In this document: in pieces, positions 1-10,565 of the stretch
Layout of the letters: each line of letters begins with the position of its first letter
Position numbering within the stretch: the stretch's first letter is position 1
Assembly (NCBI GenBank): GCA_022419385.1
Contig: JAJUBI010000001.1
Coordinates: 6,138,001 to 6,202,000 of the forward strand
Length of the DNA: 64,000 bases
Direction of reading: 5' to 3'
DNA from: Paraconiothyrium sp. Pb-2020
Lineage: Eukaryota; Ascomycota; Dothideomycetes; Pleosporales; Didymosphaeriaceae
Notes under the pieces: generated by a model
What the model was told of the DNA's origin: nothing
Database searches by the model: none
Seen by the model: the letters and a program-made list of their open reading frames with translations, nothing else
Program-made: the position numbers and the translations under genes

Positions 1-433
1 ACAGCGGAAATCAACGTAGCCATCATCTGTTCCTCTTTGCTCGTTATGAAGCCACTCGTTGCGCGCCTCACTCCCAGGTTGGGCGTGAAGAAAATCCACT
101 TAGCGCACGAGAAGGACAGCGGAAGTCGCAGGATGATGAGTATAACTACGCTGGCGGAACCGTTGACTGTCACGGAGGAACCCGTGGAGGCACGGTATGA
201 GGCGCATGTGTGGACGGATAGGGGTAAAAATGCCAGAGAGGGTCAAACTCGGGTGACTAAAGAGAGTGTCTGAGTTGAAGTTGGTATCCTGTTGCTTTCG
301 CACATGGAATATGATGATTGTGGTTCATGATGATGTTGTACATACGAAGGTATGGTAGGATTTCGCAGGACACGCTCAGGTCATCTTTAATGGTATGTAA
401 GTCTGCGAATGTGGACTCGATATGTTCCAGGCG

Positions 434-1011
434 TCATTGGTCCACGTCGACATGGATCATGTATTCTGCTATGTCTTTTGCGCTTCTCTCTTCACCGTCG
501 GCGTTTTTCGTGGCGATACCAAATGGCGCCGCTTGTTGAAGAAAGTTGCAATGGTGTTGCGCAGGCGTGAGACTGGGCATGGTGACGGGCGTCCCGTTGA
601 ATGCTATCGCGCGCTTGAATACGGGACTGCGCGAGGTTTTCACGGAGATGCTCTCACCGCCTGCCCTTTCTCCTAAGACGCTAATATATGAAGCGTCGCC
701 CCCGAAGCCGGCGATGTGTTTTTGCACCCATTGGAGTTCGAGATCTTGGTCGTATAAGCCGTTGTTCCCGGGATTGGGTCATCGGTATATGGAGTATGTA
801 GAAATCCGAGAATTCCGAGGCGGTAGTTTATACTAACGAAGATGAAGGGCGTGTTGCGGTGTAATCCGTGGAGGAGTAGGTTGGTAGGGTCGTAGTAGGG
901 CTGAGGTATGGTGGGATGTGGTAGGCCGACGCGCTTGATCATAGAGGTTGCTGAGTCTTGTAGACCCCGGACCGCGCCAAGTGAGGCGTACTTGAGAGTG
1001 ATATAGTGCAT
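434..1011 (-). pseudogene. Carboxylesterase type B, degenerate relic
   Basis: Two overlapping minus-strand frames carry pieces of a type B carboxylesterase (alpha/beta hydrolase). The first (about 1011 down to 673) holds a start-like segment fused almost directly to the family block SINYRLGILGF, so roughly 100 or more residues expected between them are missing. Near 760-775 the frame shifts into the second frame (727 down to 434), which carries the nucleophile-elbow region. There the family motif GESAGG reads GERAGG, so the catalytic serine is an arginine (AGG codon, plus-strand 665-667). No convincing continuation is seen toward position 1, where the catalytic acid and histidine would lie. 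The deletion, frameshift and lost nucleophile together support a pseudogene. The left limit is uncertain. Confidence 0.8.
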
Positions 1012-1029
1012 TTCCGAGCCCAATCTTCG

Positions 1030-2408
1030 ATGAGATGAGGTGCATGTCCTGCTATATATCGTGGTTTGGTCGGGCGTTGTCGACAACGTGTCTTGACAAT
1101 AGCTTTCGGTGTCTTCTTCACTTCAAGTCGAGTTCGAAGACATGTCCTCCTGGGCTGTCGTCTAGCATGCCCAGTTATCCCAGCTTTGTGCTTGCTAGCG
1201 GCGTTAAGGTTCCTTCCTAGATTTATCCACGCACAGATCGTCCTCACCTCTTACAATATTGCATGTGTCATAGGAGAATTCCCTATTGTAACCGGACCGC
1301 ACTCAAGAAAGATGGCTTCCGCAACCGACATCATGCCCCAAGCCTGCTTCCTGCGCCCATCCGACCCTCAGCTCCAATCGTTCCGTCCCGCCCCCCACAC
1401 CCCAACCGACACCAGCCCACCCGCCCGTTAGCACCCTCCCACGTTGCCCTACCGTATCTAACAAGTTTGACATGACAGCGCTATGACATTTGCCAAGAAA
1501 GTGCTGCACTGCTACACATCTTCTTTGTTTCCATTTCTCTACCTGTCCCCCAAATTCGCGTACCCGAACGTCTAGATCTCCGTTGCTCATATCCAACCCC
1601 CGCGCCTAAAAATGTACCATACCGACATGCAAGTATTCCAACGCATGCACTCATATTCCCAAACTCCACAAGCGCGCACAGAACCCCAGTCCCTAGCGCC
1701 AGACATTCAGGGTGCGATGGAGCGCGAGAAAAGTGCACAGAATGGCAAGGCTGCGCAAGATCAGAAGCACGGCGTGCGTGAAATGGGTAAGTATTTGAAG
1801 AAGAAGATCGGAGTCAAGGTCCGTTAATTGGGGTGCAGACGTCAAAGCGGTTGCGGAACAGGCTTCCACTCGAGGTCTTTGATAAGATAGCTGGGATGGT
1901 CCTGTCGTGCAAGCGAAGGAGTAATCTATCGCGTGTGTCACATATTGTAGATATATTGTCGAATGTTCATCTTCCTTTTAGTGGCTGTCTATGATAATCA
2001 TAATACCAAATCTCCAATGCTCCATCAACCGGTTCGTTGGGCCCGCGATGTCGCGTGGATAGCTACCTGCCTACCGGCGCATCCTGATACGGAAATCCTC
2101 CCACCGTCACCACCTACTTCGTACCTTGGAAAGCCTCCGTCCGCCATCCACGCCCACCAGCCAGACTTTAATCACTAACTCTAAGCATGATGAAAGTGAG
2201 ATGTAAGACTGATGGATTACTAGGGCGGCTGGAACTGCGAGAACTGCTAAGAACTGCTCAATGACGTCACTAGCAGTGGAGCACCTCTACTTTCGACAAC
2301 CTGTACTAATCACTGAACGACAGCTCACACCAGTATTATTAGAGGTTCTCACCAAAAAGGCACTATTGTTACTTCTTTCAGAGCTTTGAGAACCTTATAG
2401 CATCCAAA
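1030..2408. other. Intergenic, no recognised gene
   Basis: Only short frames are present. The best is a 71-codon plus-strand ORF at 1612-1827 with a charged, Lys-rich C-terminus, but it has no recognisable family and no strong start context. I do not call it a gene. The last 200 bases are the presumed promoter of the acyltransferase. Confidence 0.5.
2232..2269 (+). promoter_or_regulatory. Phased GAACTGC repeats plus CRE-like palindrome
   Basis: GAACTGC occurs three times at 2232, 2241 and 2251, spaced 9-10 bp (about one helical turn). It is followed at 2262-2269 by TGACGTCA, the full cAMP-response-element palindrome bound by ATF/CREB-type bZIP factors. The block lies about 230 bp upstream of the acyltransferase start. 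A role in its regulation is inference. Confidence 0.4.
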
Positions 2409-2483
2409 ATGTCGACCATGCGGTCTTCGGAGGCCGTCGGCGTTAAGCCTTTCGGAGACAAGATGCAGGCCGAGAAATGTTAG
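2409..2483 (+). other. Upstream ORF of the acyltransferase
   Basis: A 24-residue open frame (ATG at 2409, TAG at 2481-2483) ends 16 nt before the acyltransferase ATG at 2500 and is out of frame with it. If the transcript starts upstream of 2409, it could act as a uORF that limits translation. It could also be chance, because the transcription start is unknown. Confidence 0.3.
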
Positions 2484-2499
2484 GATACGAACAGAGAAT

Positions 2500-3891
2500 A
2501 TGGACTATATCGTACACAGAGAGACCGATGAATGTTGCAGTCCTATCATGGAACACCCTTCTCTGGACATTTTCGGCAACAACCCGCGGCTGAACCGACT
2601 GTACACGCCACTCTGCTTCTGCTTCCAATTGCCTCACTGGTCGCAGAGCAATGACAACATCATCACCCACATCCAAAGAGGTCTAGATGTACTCACATCG
2701 AGCTTCCCTTGGGTAGCAGGCCAGGTCATTCATGCAAACGATGGCACCTTCACGATCGTCTCATTGGTGAAAACTCCGCAACTTCTCGTACAAGACAGGA
2801 GCAACCAATTACCGACTTTCGAAGAGTATAGAAACGCGGGCTTCCCCTTCAAGTGGCTCAATGAGAAGGATATTGCGTCGCACAGTACGCTTCCAGATGG
2901 ACGGACCGAGCCGGCACCAGTTCTAGCGCTGCAAGCCACGTTCATCAGAGGAGGTGTATTTCTGACATTCAGCGCTCAGCATAACTGCATGGATATGGCT
3001 GGTCAGTGCCAGATGATACGACTGTTCGCCAAAGCGTGCCATGAGGCGGTAACCTTCACAGACGAAGAGCTCAGAATAGGGAATTTACCGCGAAAACACA
3101 TTATACCTCTCCTAGATGATCTACCCAAGACTTCTGAAGAGGTTATTGCAAAGGAACCTAATAAAGATTCTTCGCAAGCACCTGATGCGGAGGCTGAAGC
3201 TAAAGCCACTTGGTCCTACTTCTTATTTTCCTGCACTACTCTATTGACTCTCAAATTACGGGCGCAGAAAGACATACACACCACCTTCATCTCCACTGAT
3301 GACACCCTTTGCGCTTTCATCTGGAAACAAGTTACCAAAGCTCGCCTAAATCGACTCCAAGACATGTCCATGTCAACGCAATCAACCTTCGAACGTCAGG
3401 TCGACGTGCGAAGGCACCTGGGCTTGCCTACAACGTATACGGGTAACGCCGTCTATAAGACGTCTACCACCCAGTCTGTTGAAAACGTTTTATCTAAATC
3501 ACTTGGCTACCTTGCATCCGAGCTACGCGCATCGCTGTCTCCAACACCCGATCTAGAATACAGCGCACGGAAAGCTGCTACCATGTTGCATCAGCAACTA
3601 CGGGCGAACAAACCCGACGTGGTGACTGTGGCACGCGGAAAACTTCCGGTGTTGGATATCAAGATGAGCTCGTGGGCGAAAGAAGACTGCTACAATTTTG
3701 ACTTCGGCGGTGCACTAGGAAAGCCAGAAGCGGTTAGGCGACCCAACTTTGAGGGATGGGAAGGGCTGGCATATCTCATGCCGAAATCAAGAGACAGAGA
3801 GATAGCGGTTGCAGTTTGTTTGAGGTATGAAGATCTGAGAAGTTTGCAAGCAGATGAAGAGTTTGGCCGCTTTGTGCGGCAAGTAGGTTAA
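2500..3891 (+). CDS. BAHD/TRI101-like O-acyltransferase
   Basis: A single-exon protein of 463 residues of the transferase family (PF02458, BAHD and fungal trichothecene 3-O-acetyltransferase-like). Such enzymes move an acyl group from acyl-CoA to a hydroxyl or amine of a small molecule. The catalytic HxxxD motif is seen as HNCMD at residues 161-165, inside the conserved block FSAQHNCMDMAG. The second family motif, usually DFGWG, reads DFGGA at 401-405. Length matches the family (about 450-500). A second in-frame ATG at 2548 would remove 16 residues, and the longer form is used here. The substrate cannot be read from sequence. The neighbours do not form a biosynthetic cluster, so a detoxification or tailoring role is only possible. 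Its stop lies about 60 bp from the convergent CorA-like pseudogene. Confidence 0.85.
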   Translation: MDYIVHRETDECCSPIMEHPSLDIFGNNPRLNRLYTPLCFCFQLPHWSQSNDNIITHIQRGLDVLTSSFPWVAGQVIHANDGTFTIVSLVKTPQLLVQDRSNQLPTFEEYRNAGFPFKWLNEKDIASHSTLPDGRTEPAPVLALQATFIRGGVFLTFSAQHNCMDMAGQCQMIRLFAKACHEAVTFTDEELRIGNLPRKHIIPLLDDLPKTSEEVIAKEPNKDSSQAPDAEAEAKATWSYFLFSCTTLLTLKLRAQKDIHTTFISTDDTLCAFIWKQVTKARLNRLQDMSMSTQSTFERQVDVRRHLGLPTTYTGNAVYKTSTTQSVENVLSKSLGYLASELRASLSPTPDLEYSARKAATMLHQQLRANKPDVVTVARGKLPVLDIKMSSWAKEDCYNFDFGGALGKPEAVRRPNFEGWEGLAYLMPKSRDREIAVAVCLRYEDLRSLQADEEFGRFVRQVG

Positions 3892-3952
3892 GTATGACTA
3901 CAACGAAGTTTGTTGTCAGCACTCTTTGCTACGCGGTCGCGTCTCCTCACAT

Positions 3953-6254
3953 CTAAGCTACATAGGTAAAACCGTCCTTCTTCGGTTGCGTGCAAGAAGC
4001 TTTTCCCTGATACCAACATGCGCGGTGGCGTCCCGGTCTTTGAACCAAAATGCCCATGAAAGGACAATTACAGATAATGCGAAGCTGATAGGAACTATGG
4101 TGCTCTTAATGTTTTGTAGAGAAACTTTCTGGGGCTATACTTACACATGTAGAGGAAGATCCTTCCGAGATGCAGTGGCGAGCCATCGCTGAGCTCACTG
4201 GCATTCATTCCGAATATGGAGCTGATGAAACTCAAAGGAACCTGTTCCATTATTGGTAACGCGGTACCTAACCCGAACTTACGTCTACTTACAAATACGA
4301 TTGTTACTATCGTGAATACGAGCACGAGTTTATTTTGGTGTATGCTTAGTTGGGTCTGCTTCAGGTCTAGTGTTTTGAACAGCTGCATACCGTCGTTGAA
4401 TGTGGCAAACGTAGCAGATGCATATACTGACCATCTCGTGCACATCTTTGGCTTGGTCACGCAAGTTTTCGAGGCTTTGCCTGATCCCGACAACAGACTC
4501 AATCGTAGAATATCTTGCGGTTTCAAGCGCACGCTGCTGCTCATCAACCACATGAAGTATCATTTCGAGCTCTTCAGTGGCATCTCGAACTTCTCCAACG
4601 GCGCGAATATCATTTTGTGATGTTGAGGTGATCCTCCGTGCTGGTGGCATCCCTAGGCTCGTCGGTTGCATCCCTAGGCTCATTTGTTTTGCCAATGACC
4701 TTAGTTTCGAAGTCATCAAAAATCTTGCCACAGATCACCCTCTGCTTCCCCTTGAGTAACCTCTCATAAAAGTAGTAGCCTCATACTAACCTTTTATGCA
4801 ATGTACTTTCGAAAAAGGTCCACGATGGAATCTCGCACTACACCGTCACCTTGATGCCGCCGCAGCTTGCCGCGACTCTCCAGGACTAGTCGCGAGCACT
4901 GCTCTACAATGTGAGAGGACAGCTGCTGAGCGTTTTGGTAGCCTTTCGTTTTATCGATACGCTCCACAGTCAAACATTCACAGTGAAGGTGCGGGCAACT
5001 AACATTGCAAGGCTGCCCGGCGGTACCGCCGGAGCTTCCCGGAAAGCTGGTGACAATTGTATCTGCGCTAGGTTATGAGTGTCCAGCGTATAACATAAGT
5101 GCAACGTACCTGGGTCCAGGATCCATAACCACAGCTGATCTGTAACAATAAGCTCCGTCTTTCCTTCTGTTACTGGTCGTGAGGAGGAAGTTTCCAGTAT
5201 CATGGTCTGATGTCCCCTCTCATTTGCATGTTTCATGTATTTCGTCATGACTTGGTCTTTGTTTCGTCGCGACAGTTCCTTTTTTGAGTGGTATTCATAT
5301 CCAATCTCGTCGAGACCACGTCGCGGATGTTGCCCTCTATTCACATACTCCCTACGAGTGTTTTCGTCATATCTCGATTCAGTCAGTCTCTTGTGGTCCA
5401 AGTATTCTTGCGTATGCAAATATGGCATCCTCGTGCTTCATTAGCAAAATGGTAAGCTTTCTTGTGGTGACTTACGTAGAGTATCGTGTTCAGAATGGGA
5501 CCGGATGGATTTTCTCTCCATTCGCTGTGTTCGGGTGCATGTGGATCGAATGTTTGTACTTCTAAGAGCGGAGTGAGTAGTGGATGATTTAGCAGGGTCT
5601 TCAAGGTCCAAGACCAACCAAAGCTGGAAGTAAACGCCGTTGCAGCCATGTAAGGCACGCCGTATAGTGTCTGCTGGTTGCTGATATCGCCACACCAGCC
5701 TACTTGAACCTGTCCCTCCCAGCGATCTGTGTCGGTCATGTACTGATAATGTGATCCGTGACAGAGCCGTGCTAGGACCCTCTATTGACGTTATCAGTTA
5801 GGCTCTTTGACTTCGTCACATAATCTTACCTCGCAAAGCGACATATCGTTACTAGGTATATGAATCCATGTTGCCTTGCCTTTCCAAGTCTTTCTAGCCG
5901 CCTTTATCAAGCGGCCAAATCTGATCTCGTCTAGCTTGCTTGTGGCTCGAACCTCAGTTGTATCTGCCGGCTGCCAGAGTTTGAGTTGTCCCTGTACATT
6001 CCACTCTCGAATCTTGATATGTTCTAGTTGGTATATTTCAGGAACCTAGAAGACGTTAGACGTTCGTGGCATCAATCTCGAAGCTTCGGATGTCCGAAGT
6101 CAGATGTGTTTACCATCTCGCTCTGCTATCGGGCAATATGGAATAGGTGATATGGAGCGGTATCAGTAAAAAGAGGTCCTTGCAGGCTCTCGAATGTGAG
6201 GGGCATAAACACTGTACAGCCTGGTCGTATGCCTGCTTTGCAGAAGAAGGGAGG
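3953..6254 (-). pseudogene. CorA-like Mg2+ transporter-domain protein, multiply disrupted
   Basis: Conceptual splicing recovers a typical fungal accessory protein with a C-terminal CorA-like membrane domain. Blocks in order are DTAPYHLFHIA (about 6150), ATWIHIPSNDMSLCE (about 5860), RMPYLHTQEY (about 5420), TDQLWLWILD (about 5115), a coiled-coil stretch (about 4600-4450), a first membrane segment ending SSIFGMN (about 4240-4210, GMN signature) and a second one beginning PISFALSVIVLF (about 4090). Good GT-AG introns separate most blocks. Three junctions fail. An in-frame TAG lies at 6126-6128. No acceptor near 5440-5460 restores the frame before RMPYLH. The frame is lost at the TTTT run at 4613-4616, where one base fewer would restore it. 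A TAG before the most upstream block may be intronic. The several lesions favour a pseudogene over missed introns. Confidence 0.7.
4645..4686. repeat. 21-bp imperfect tandem duplication
   Basis: GCATCCCTAGGCTC occurs twice with a 21-bp period. On the minus strand it encodes a duplicated EPRDAT heptad in the linker of the CorA-like pseudogene. It is probably a recent slippage event. Confidence 0.6.
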
Positions 6255-6816
6255 CTATGCTAGAGGGAACGCAGAGTCTGAGAATAGTTTCAGCGGAGCT
6301 CAAGCGTCTTCGTGCACGATGTTGATGTGAGTGAAGCTGAAGAACGATTGGAAGTCCAGATCGGCGTTTTTGTTGGGCCGCCGAAGGCCATGTGTGAACA
6401 ATCAGCCGAGCTGTGCATGCCGAATCGGTTTAATCGTACACGTATGATAAGTGGCCCTGCCGCGCGCTGAGCTACGGTGGAGGTCCATCATCGCCCCGAT
6501 ATTGATGTCAAGCTGAAAGGTACATGGTGTAACAAAGGCAAGGTTGAGCGCTTAGGACACATTTGTAGGTAGTATGTAGGCGTTGGTGGTCCTTGGGGAC
6601 GATGCTTCGCATCGGTAACCTGACATGCTGCTATGCAAAGCAGAATGAGGGTGCCCGCCATCCTGCTATGCAAGAGGTTTGAGTCTAGCGTACCTGCAAT
6701 TCCCCGCACCCATGCCTGCCCGCTGCCCGCCCCCACCATCTATCAATATGCGGCCATATTCTATATTAGACACCTCCCTGCCTAAAAACCACTCCCATCG
6801 ATAGGGGGACTCCACC
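6255..6816. other. Intergenic, no recognised gene
   Basis: Only short frames with no family resemblance are seen. The left part may hold decayed 5' exons of the CorA-like pseudogene. The right part is the presumed promoter of the GNAT gene. Confidence 0.5.
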
Positions 6817-7615
6817 ATGACTTCCCCATTCGTTCGTCCATTCAACTTTGACACAGATTACTCACCCTGTCTGCACGTAGTATGTCCCCTTCGCGCTTCC
6901 AATTTACATCCAATGAGTCGTCCAACAAACTCAAGTGTGTGCTCATACCTTCTTGCCGTCAACTCCCAATCACTACACACCGTTCTCAACGCTTACACTC
7001 CCTCCCCAGTTCTCCACCACAATCGACCCCTCCGTCTCCCACGACCCCTCCCGCACAATAGGCTCCTACCTCTGGTACAAAGCCTACGTCCACCTATCAC
7101 CCAGCACCTGTTTCGTCCTCGACAACGGCTCCGGCCTCGCCGTAGGCTACATAATCGGCACCCCCGACACGACCTCTTTCTCCCTCCGCTGGAGGCAAAC
7201 CTTCACCCCTGTCATCGATCCCAAACTAGTTCCTCCGCCGGACGTCGTCTCAGATGACCCCGCGATGGAAACGGAACTTGTAAAAGGGCTGAGGAGAGAA
7301 GTGCATGAGGGGCAGTGCGCTATGTTGCAGGGGCGTCCGAAGCTGCTGGAAAGCTACCCGGCGCATTTGCATATTAATATTTTGCCTGGGTTTACGGGGA
7401 AGGGATACGGGCGGGAACTTATGGCTGTTTTTCTTTCTACGATTAAGGATCTTGGAGCGCGTGGTGTGCATCTGGGCATGGTGGCTACGAATGATGGAGC
7501 GCGAAGGTTCTACGAGAGGCTGGGGTTTGAGTTGTGTAGGGAGGTGTTGGATGGTGGGGTGAGTGGGGAGGTTGGGAGGGATGGGGGTGCGACGTGTCTA
7601 GTGAAGACGCTGTGA
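6817..7615 (+). CDS. GNAT-family N-acetyltransferase
   Basis: Two exons, 6817-6879 and 7010-7615, give 222 residues. The 130-nt intron starts GTATGT and ends CCAG and keeps phase 0. The protein starts MTSPFVRPFNFDTDYSPC and continues FSTTIDPS after the intron. The acetyl-CoA-binding motif A of GNAT enzymes is seen near the C-terminus as ILPGFTGKGYGRELM (Q/RxxGxG/A-like), followed by the conserved GARRFYERLGFELC block. This matches the fungal group resembling eukaryotic O-GlcNAcase-type GNAT domains and other small acetyltransferases. The acceptor substrate is unknown. The second half is very GC-biased in its third positions and then purine-rich toward the stop, which does not affect the call. 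Confidence 0.85.
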
Positions 7616-7847
7616 AGGATACCCAAGAGTTTTCGACCTAGCATATCATATAGTCGTTATTTACAGCTATGAACGCTTGCTCGTGCATGTTTTGTTGGTT
7701 TTGTAGCATTGTAAGAGGAAGATTGATGAGGACATTGCCCGATACAACTTGCTCCGACGCCCGCCTACCTGACGCCTAAAGAGTGAACAAAGGGAAGCCT
7801 TGTTGACGTTCACCTTTCTACAGCCCCGACCGCAATTTCAAGACTAT

Positions 7848-10565
7848 CTACAACCTAGACAAGCCCGTGATCTCGCGCGGTGCGTGGTATGTTGGCACCT
7901 TCATGTCAAGTGCAGAGCCAGAATAGCCAAGATCCTCAGCAGTGAGCACAGCGCATTTCTCGCCGATGAGCAGCGCGGTGGAATACGTGTTGCAGCCGAC
8001 GTTGTCCTGGAGGAGCGTCAATCAGTGAGGGGTATATGACTGCTGTGGAAGGTGACATACCGGGCAGATGGACAGATCCGCAACCTTGAGATTCTTCACG
8101 CCATGCACATTGAGGCGTTCATCGAGCACACCGTGCTTGACAATCGAGTTACCTTCCTTAGGCGCCATGGAGCACGTGCCCAGGGAGTGCCATGTGGTTT
8201 CGACGTGACCTAAAAGCCATTAGTAAGTGAGTCTTGGTGATGCAAAAGTGTACCAACGCTTAGTCCAGTCCTCGATATGCTTGATGTCCTCGTTGGAATA
8301 CTTGAGATCCTCCAGGCAATCCTGACAATTCGAGTTGAGGAAGGTCGGCTCCGGAGCGCGACCCTTCTCGACCGGCATGCTCCAAGAGCCGTGCTGGATG
8401 CCAGCAGTGATGTTGCCGGGGAGTGCGTAAGCATTGGTGGTAGCTAGATCCATGTCTTTGGCCCGAGCGGGGCTGTCGAACGCGTAGAACGGGTGCATAG
8501 CTTGAACTTCGCCAGCATACGCGTCCATACGTCGTGCCGTCTCACGAGACTTGATGTAACCCCAGACCATAGGTGCTGTACCGGAATCTGTTAGCCAATA
8601 AAAGTGATGAGGGTTTTGAGATGCGCACCCATATCTCGCTTGTCATTCATGAAGCCTGCGTCGAAGTCGGGCGCCTCATAGGGGTTAGGCGAAACAATGT
8701 GGGTAGAACCACGTGAGAATGGATACTCCAGGAAGTGGAACATGGTGAAGAACTTCCCGGGTGGCATGAGCATCTAGAATGTGTTAGTATTTGGAAAATC
8801 GAGCCAGGGATATGGCTAGACTCACATGATCGCCGAACCAACCGGAAATGACAGCTGTGGAGACGTTAGCTAGAGGGAATGGATAGGGGACGAAGAAAAC
8901 CACTCACAGTAGTGCATGACCGGCTTGTCAGGCTTGTCCTTGAAGTAGCTATCCCATCCAGATCTGAACTCCTTGCATGGCCACGAGTCCATCTCCTTCA
9001 ATTCTTCTTCTGTGGGCCTGACCTTTACACCAGCTTCGATACCGTTGGTTGCCAGAGGCCCAGTGCCATTGAGGTTCCATTGGTTGAAGACTTGCTCCTG
9101 GACCTTCGGGTCTCCCCGAACAAAGTCATCGAACGACTCAACATGTGGTTTAGCACGGAAGACGGAGAAGGTCTATCCTTTGTTAGTGAGCTTTTACATG
9201 GCTTGAAGGACGCACATACTAGATAATGATCTTGGAAGTTCAAGCCGACACCAGGAAGGTCAACGAGCGGCTTCACACCAGCCTTGCGGAGCTTCTCGGG
9301 GTCGCCGATTCCACTTCGCTGCAGGATCAAAGGCGAGCTGAGAGTGCCACCAGATACAATAATTTGCTTCCGAGCCCTGTAGATCTTGCTTTGCTTCTGA
9401 TTTGGGTGGAGGGGCTTTGTGGGTACGGTTTGAACGCCAACCGCCTTGCCACCTTCGAGAATGACCTTGTCGACTTTGGTGTTGACAGCCAAGTGCAAGT
9501 TCTGGTGAACCGCACGAGTGCTATGGATGTAGCCGTGCGCAGAATCGCTTCGGCGTCCAGTGTCACGGTTGATCCATTTCAGCCAATGCTCAGCACCGTG
9601 ACCGGTGACCAAGTCTTGAAGATCGTCCGTGGTAGGGATGCCTTGAGACTCAGTAGCGCGTAGGAAATCCTCCTTGATCGGATATGTGTAATTTCCAAAC
9701 GAAACTTTAATAGGGCCCTCGAAGCCGTGAATATCGCGGTTGTTGCATGAGCGCTGGCATATTGTTAATTTAATACAGGTGCTGAGCGAATTTGTCCTAC
9801 CTGGTACGTCTCGTGCTTCTTCATTAGCGGGATGAGCTCCTTGGTTGTCCAACCCTTCGCTTGGAAGTCATCGTAGTCTGAAGCAGACGCACGAGTGTAC
9901 ATCTGCGCGATTGTCAGTAGCAATCACTCAAGTCATGGTGCAGACCAACCATAAAGTTAATTGAGGAGCCGCCGCCTAAGATATGGGCACAAGGCACAAC
10001 AGCACGACGACCATCGAGCCATTCAGATGGCCGTGAATAATAGAAAGAGGCAGTCTTGCTGTCCAGTTTCATGTTACGGGGGTAGATCCCCGGTCGAAAG
10101 ACCCTTTGTACGTTAGCAATGCCATTCAAAACATGTACGTAGGTACACGGACCATGGGTTGTTCAGATTGTTCTCTCCACCTTCGATAAGAAGGACTTGG
10201 AGATTATCTAAACCACACATACACAATTAGTAACAACTTTTGGTGCTTCCATGGATAGTTGAAGGTAAGACTGTTGATGCTTGTACAAGAGGTGCTCCGA
10301 CATGGCGAAGCATCTCGTGTGAAAGCACAGGATGAGGCTGCGAAGTGACTCCATTAGGGCGTGTGATTGAACTCACGGTCAAGGTTGGCCAATCGTCCAG
10401 CGACGACACATCTGCGTCACGTCAGTACATTGCAAGCCGTCGTAGAAGCTGTACTGACCCGCAAGACCCTCCACCACAAACGATGATATCAACCTAGAGC
10501 GAGAGAGGTAAGCTACGAAATCGACCGCGTTCCATGGGAAGCTGTACCTCGTCTGGAATCGTCAT
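7848..10565 (-). CDS. Alcohol (methanol) oxidase, GMC family, peroxisomal
   Basis: A multi-exon FAD-dependent GMC oxidoreductase resembling yeast alcohol oxidase (short-chain alcohol + O2 to aldehyde + H2O2). The start ATG (10563-10565) is an 18-nt exon (MTIPDE) followed by VDIIVCGGGSCG, the FAD dinucleotide-binding loop. Further family blocks are LIEGGENNLNNPW, YPRNMKLDSKTASFY, HILGGGSSINFM, SGGTLSSPLILQRSGIG, PGVGLNFQDH and SRETARRMDAYAGEV. The C-terminal catalytic region has the active-site His in TWHSLGTCSM and the Asn in DNVGCNTYST. The protein ends SRL (codons at 7851-7859), a canonical type 1 peroxisomal targeting signal. I count roughly eight introns, most of them 45-60 nt. Length is about 660 residues, as in the family (about 665). 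In fungi without methylotrophy such genes often act on methanol released from pectin, which is inference here. Confidence 0.9.

Noticed and set aside
1612..1827. Small Lys-rich ORF as a gene
   Set aside because: No family, no supporting introns and no conserved features. It is mentioned only as open sequence.
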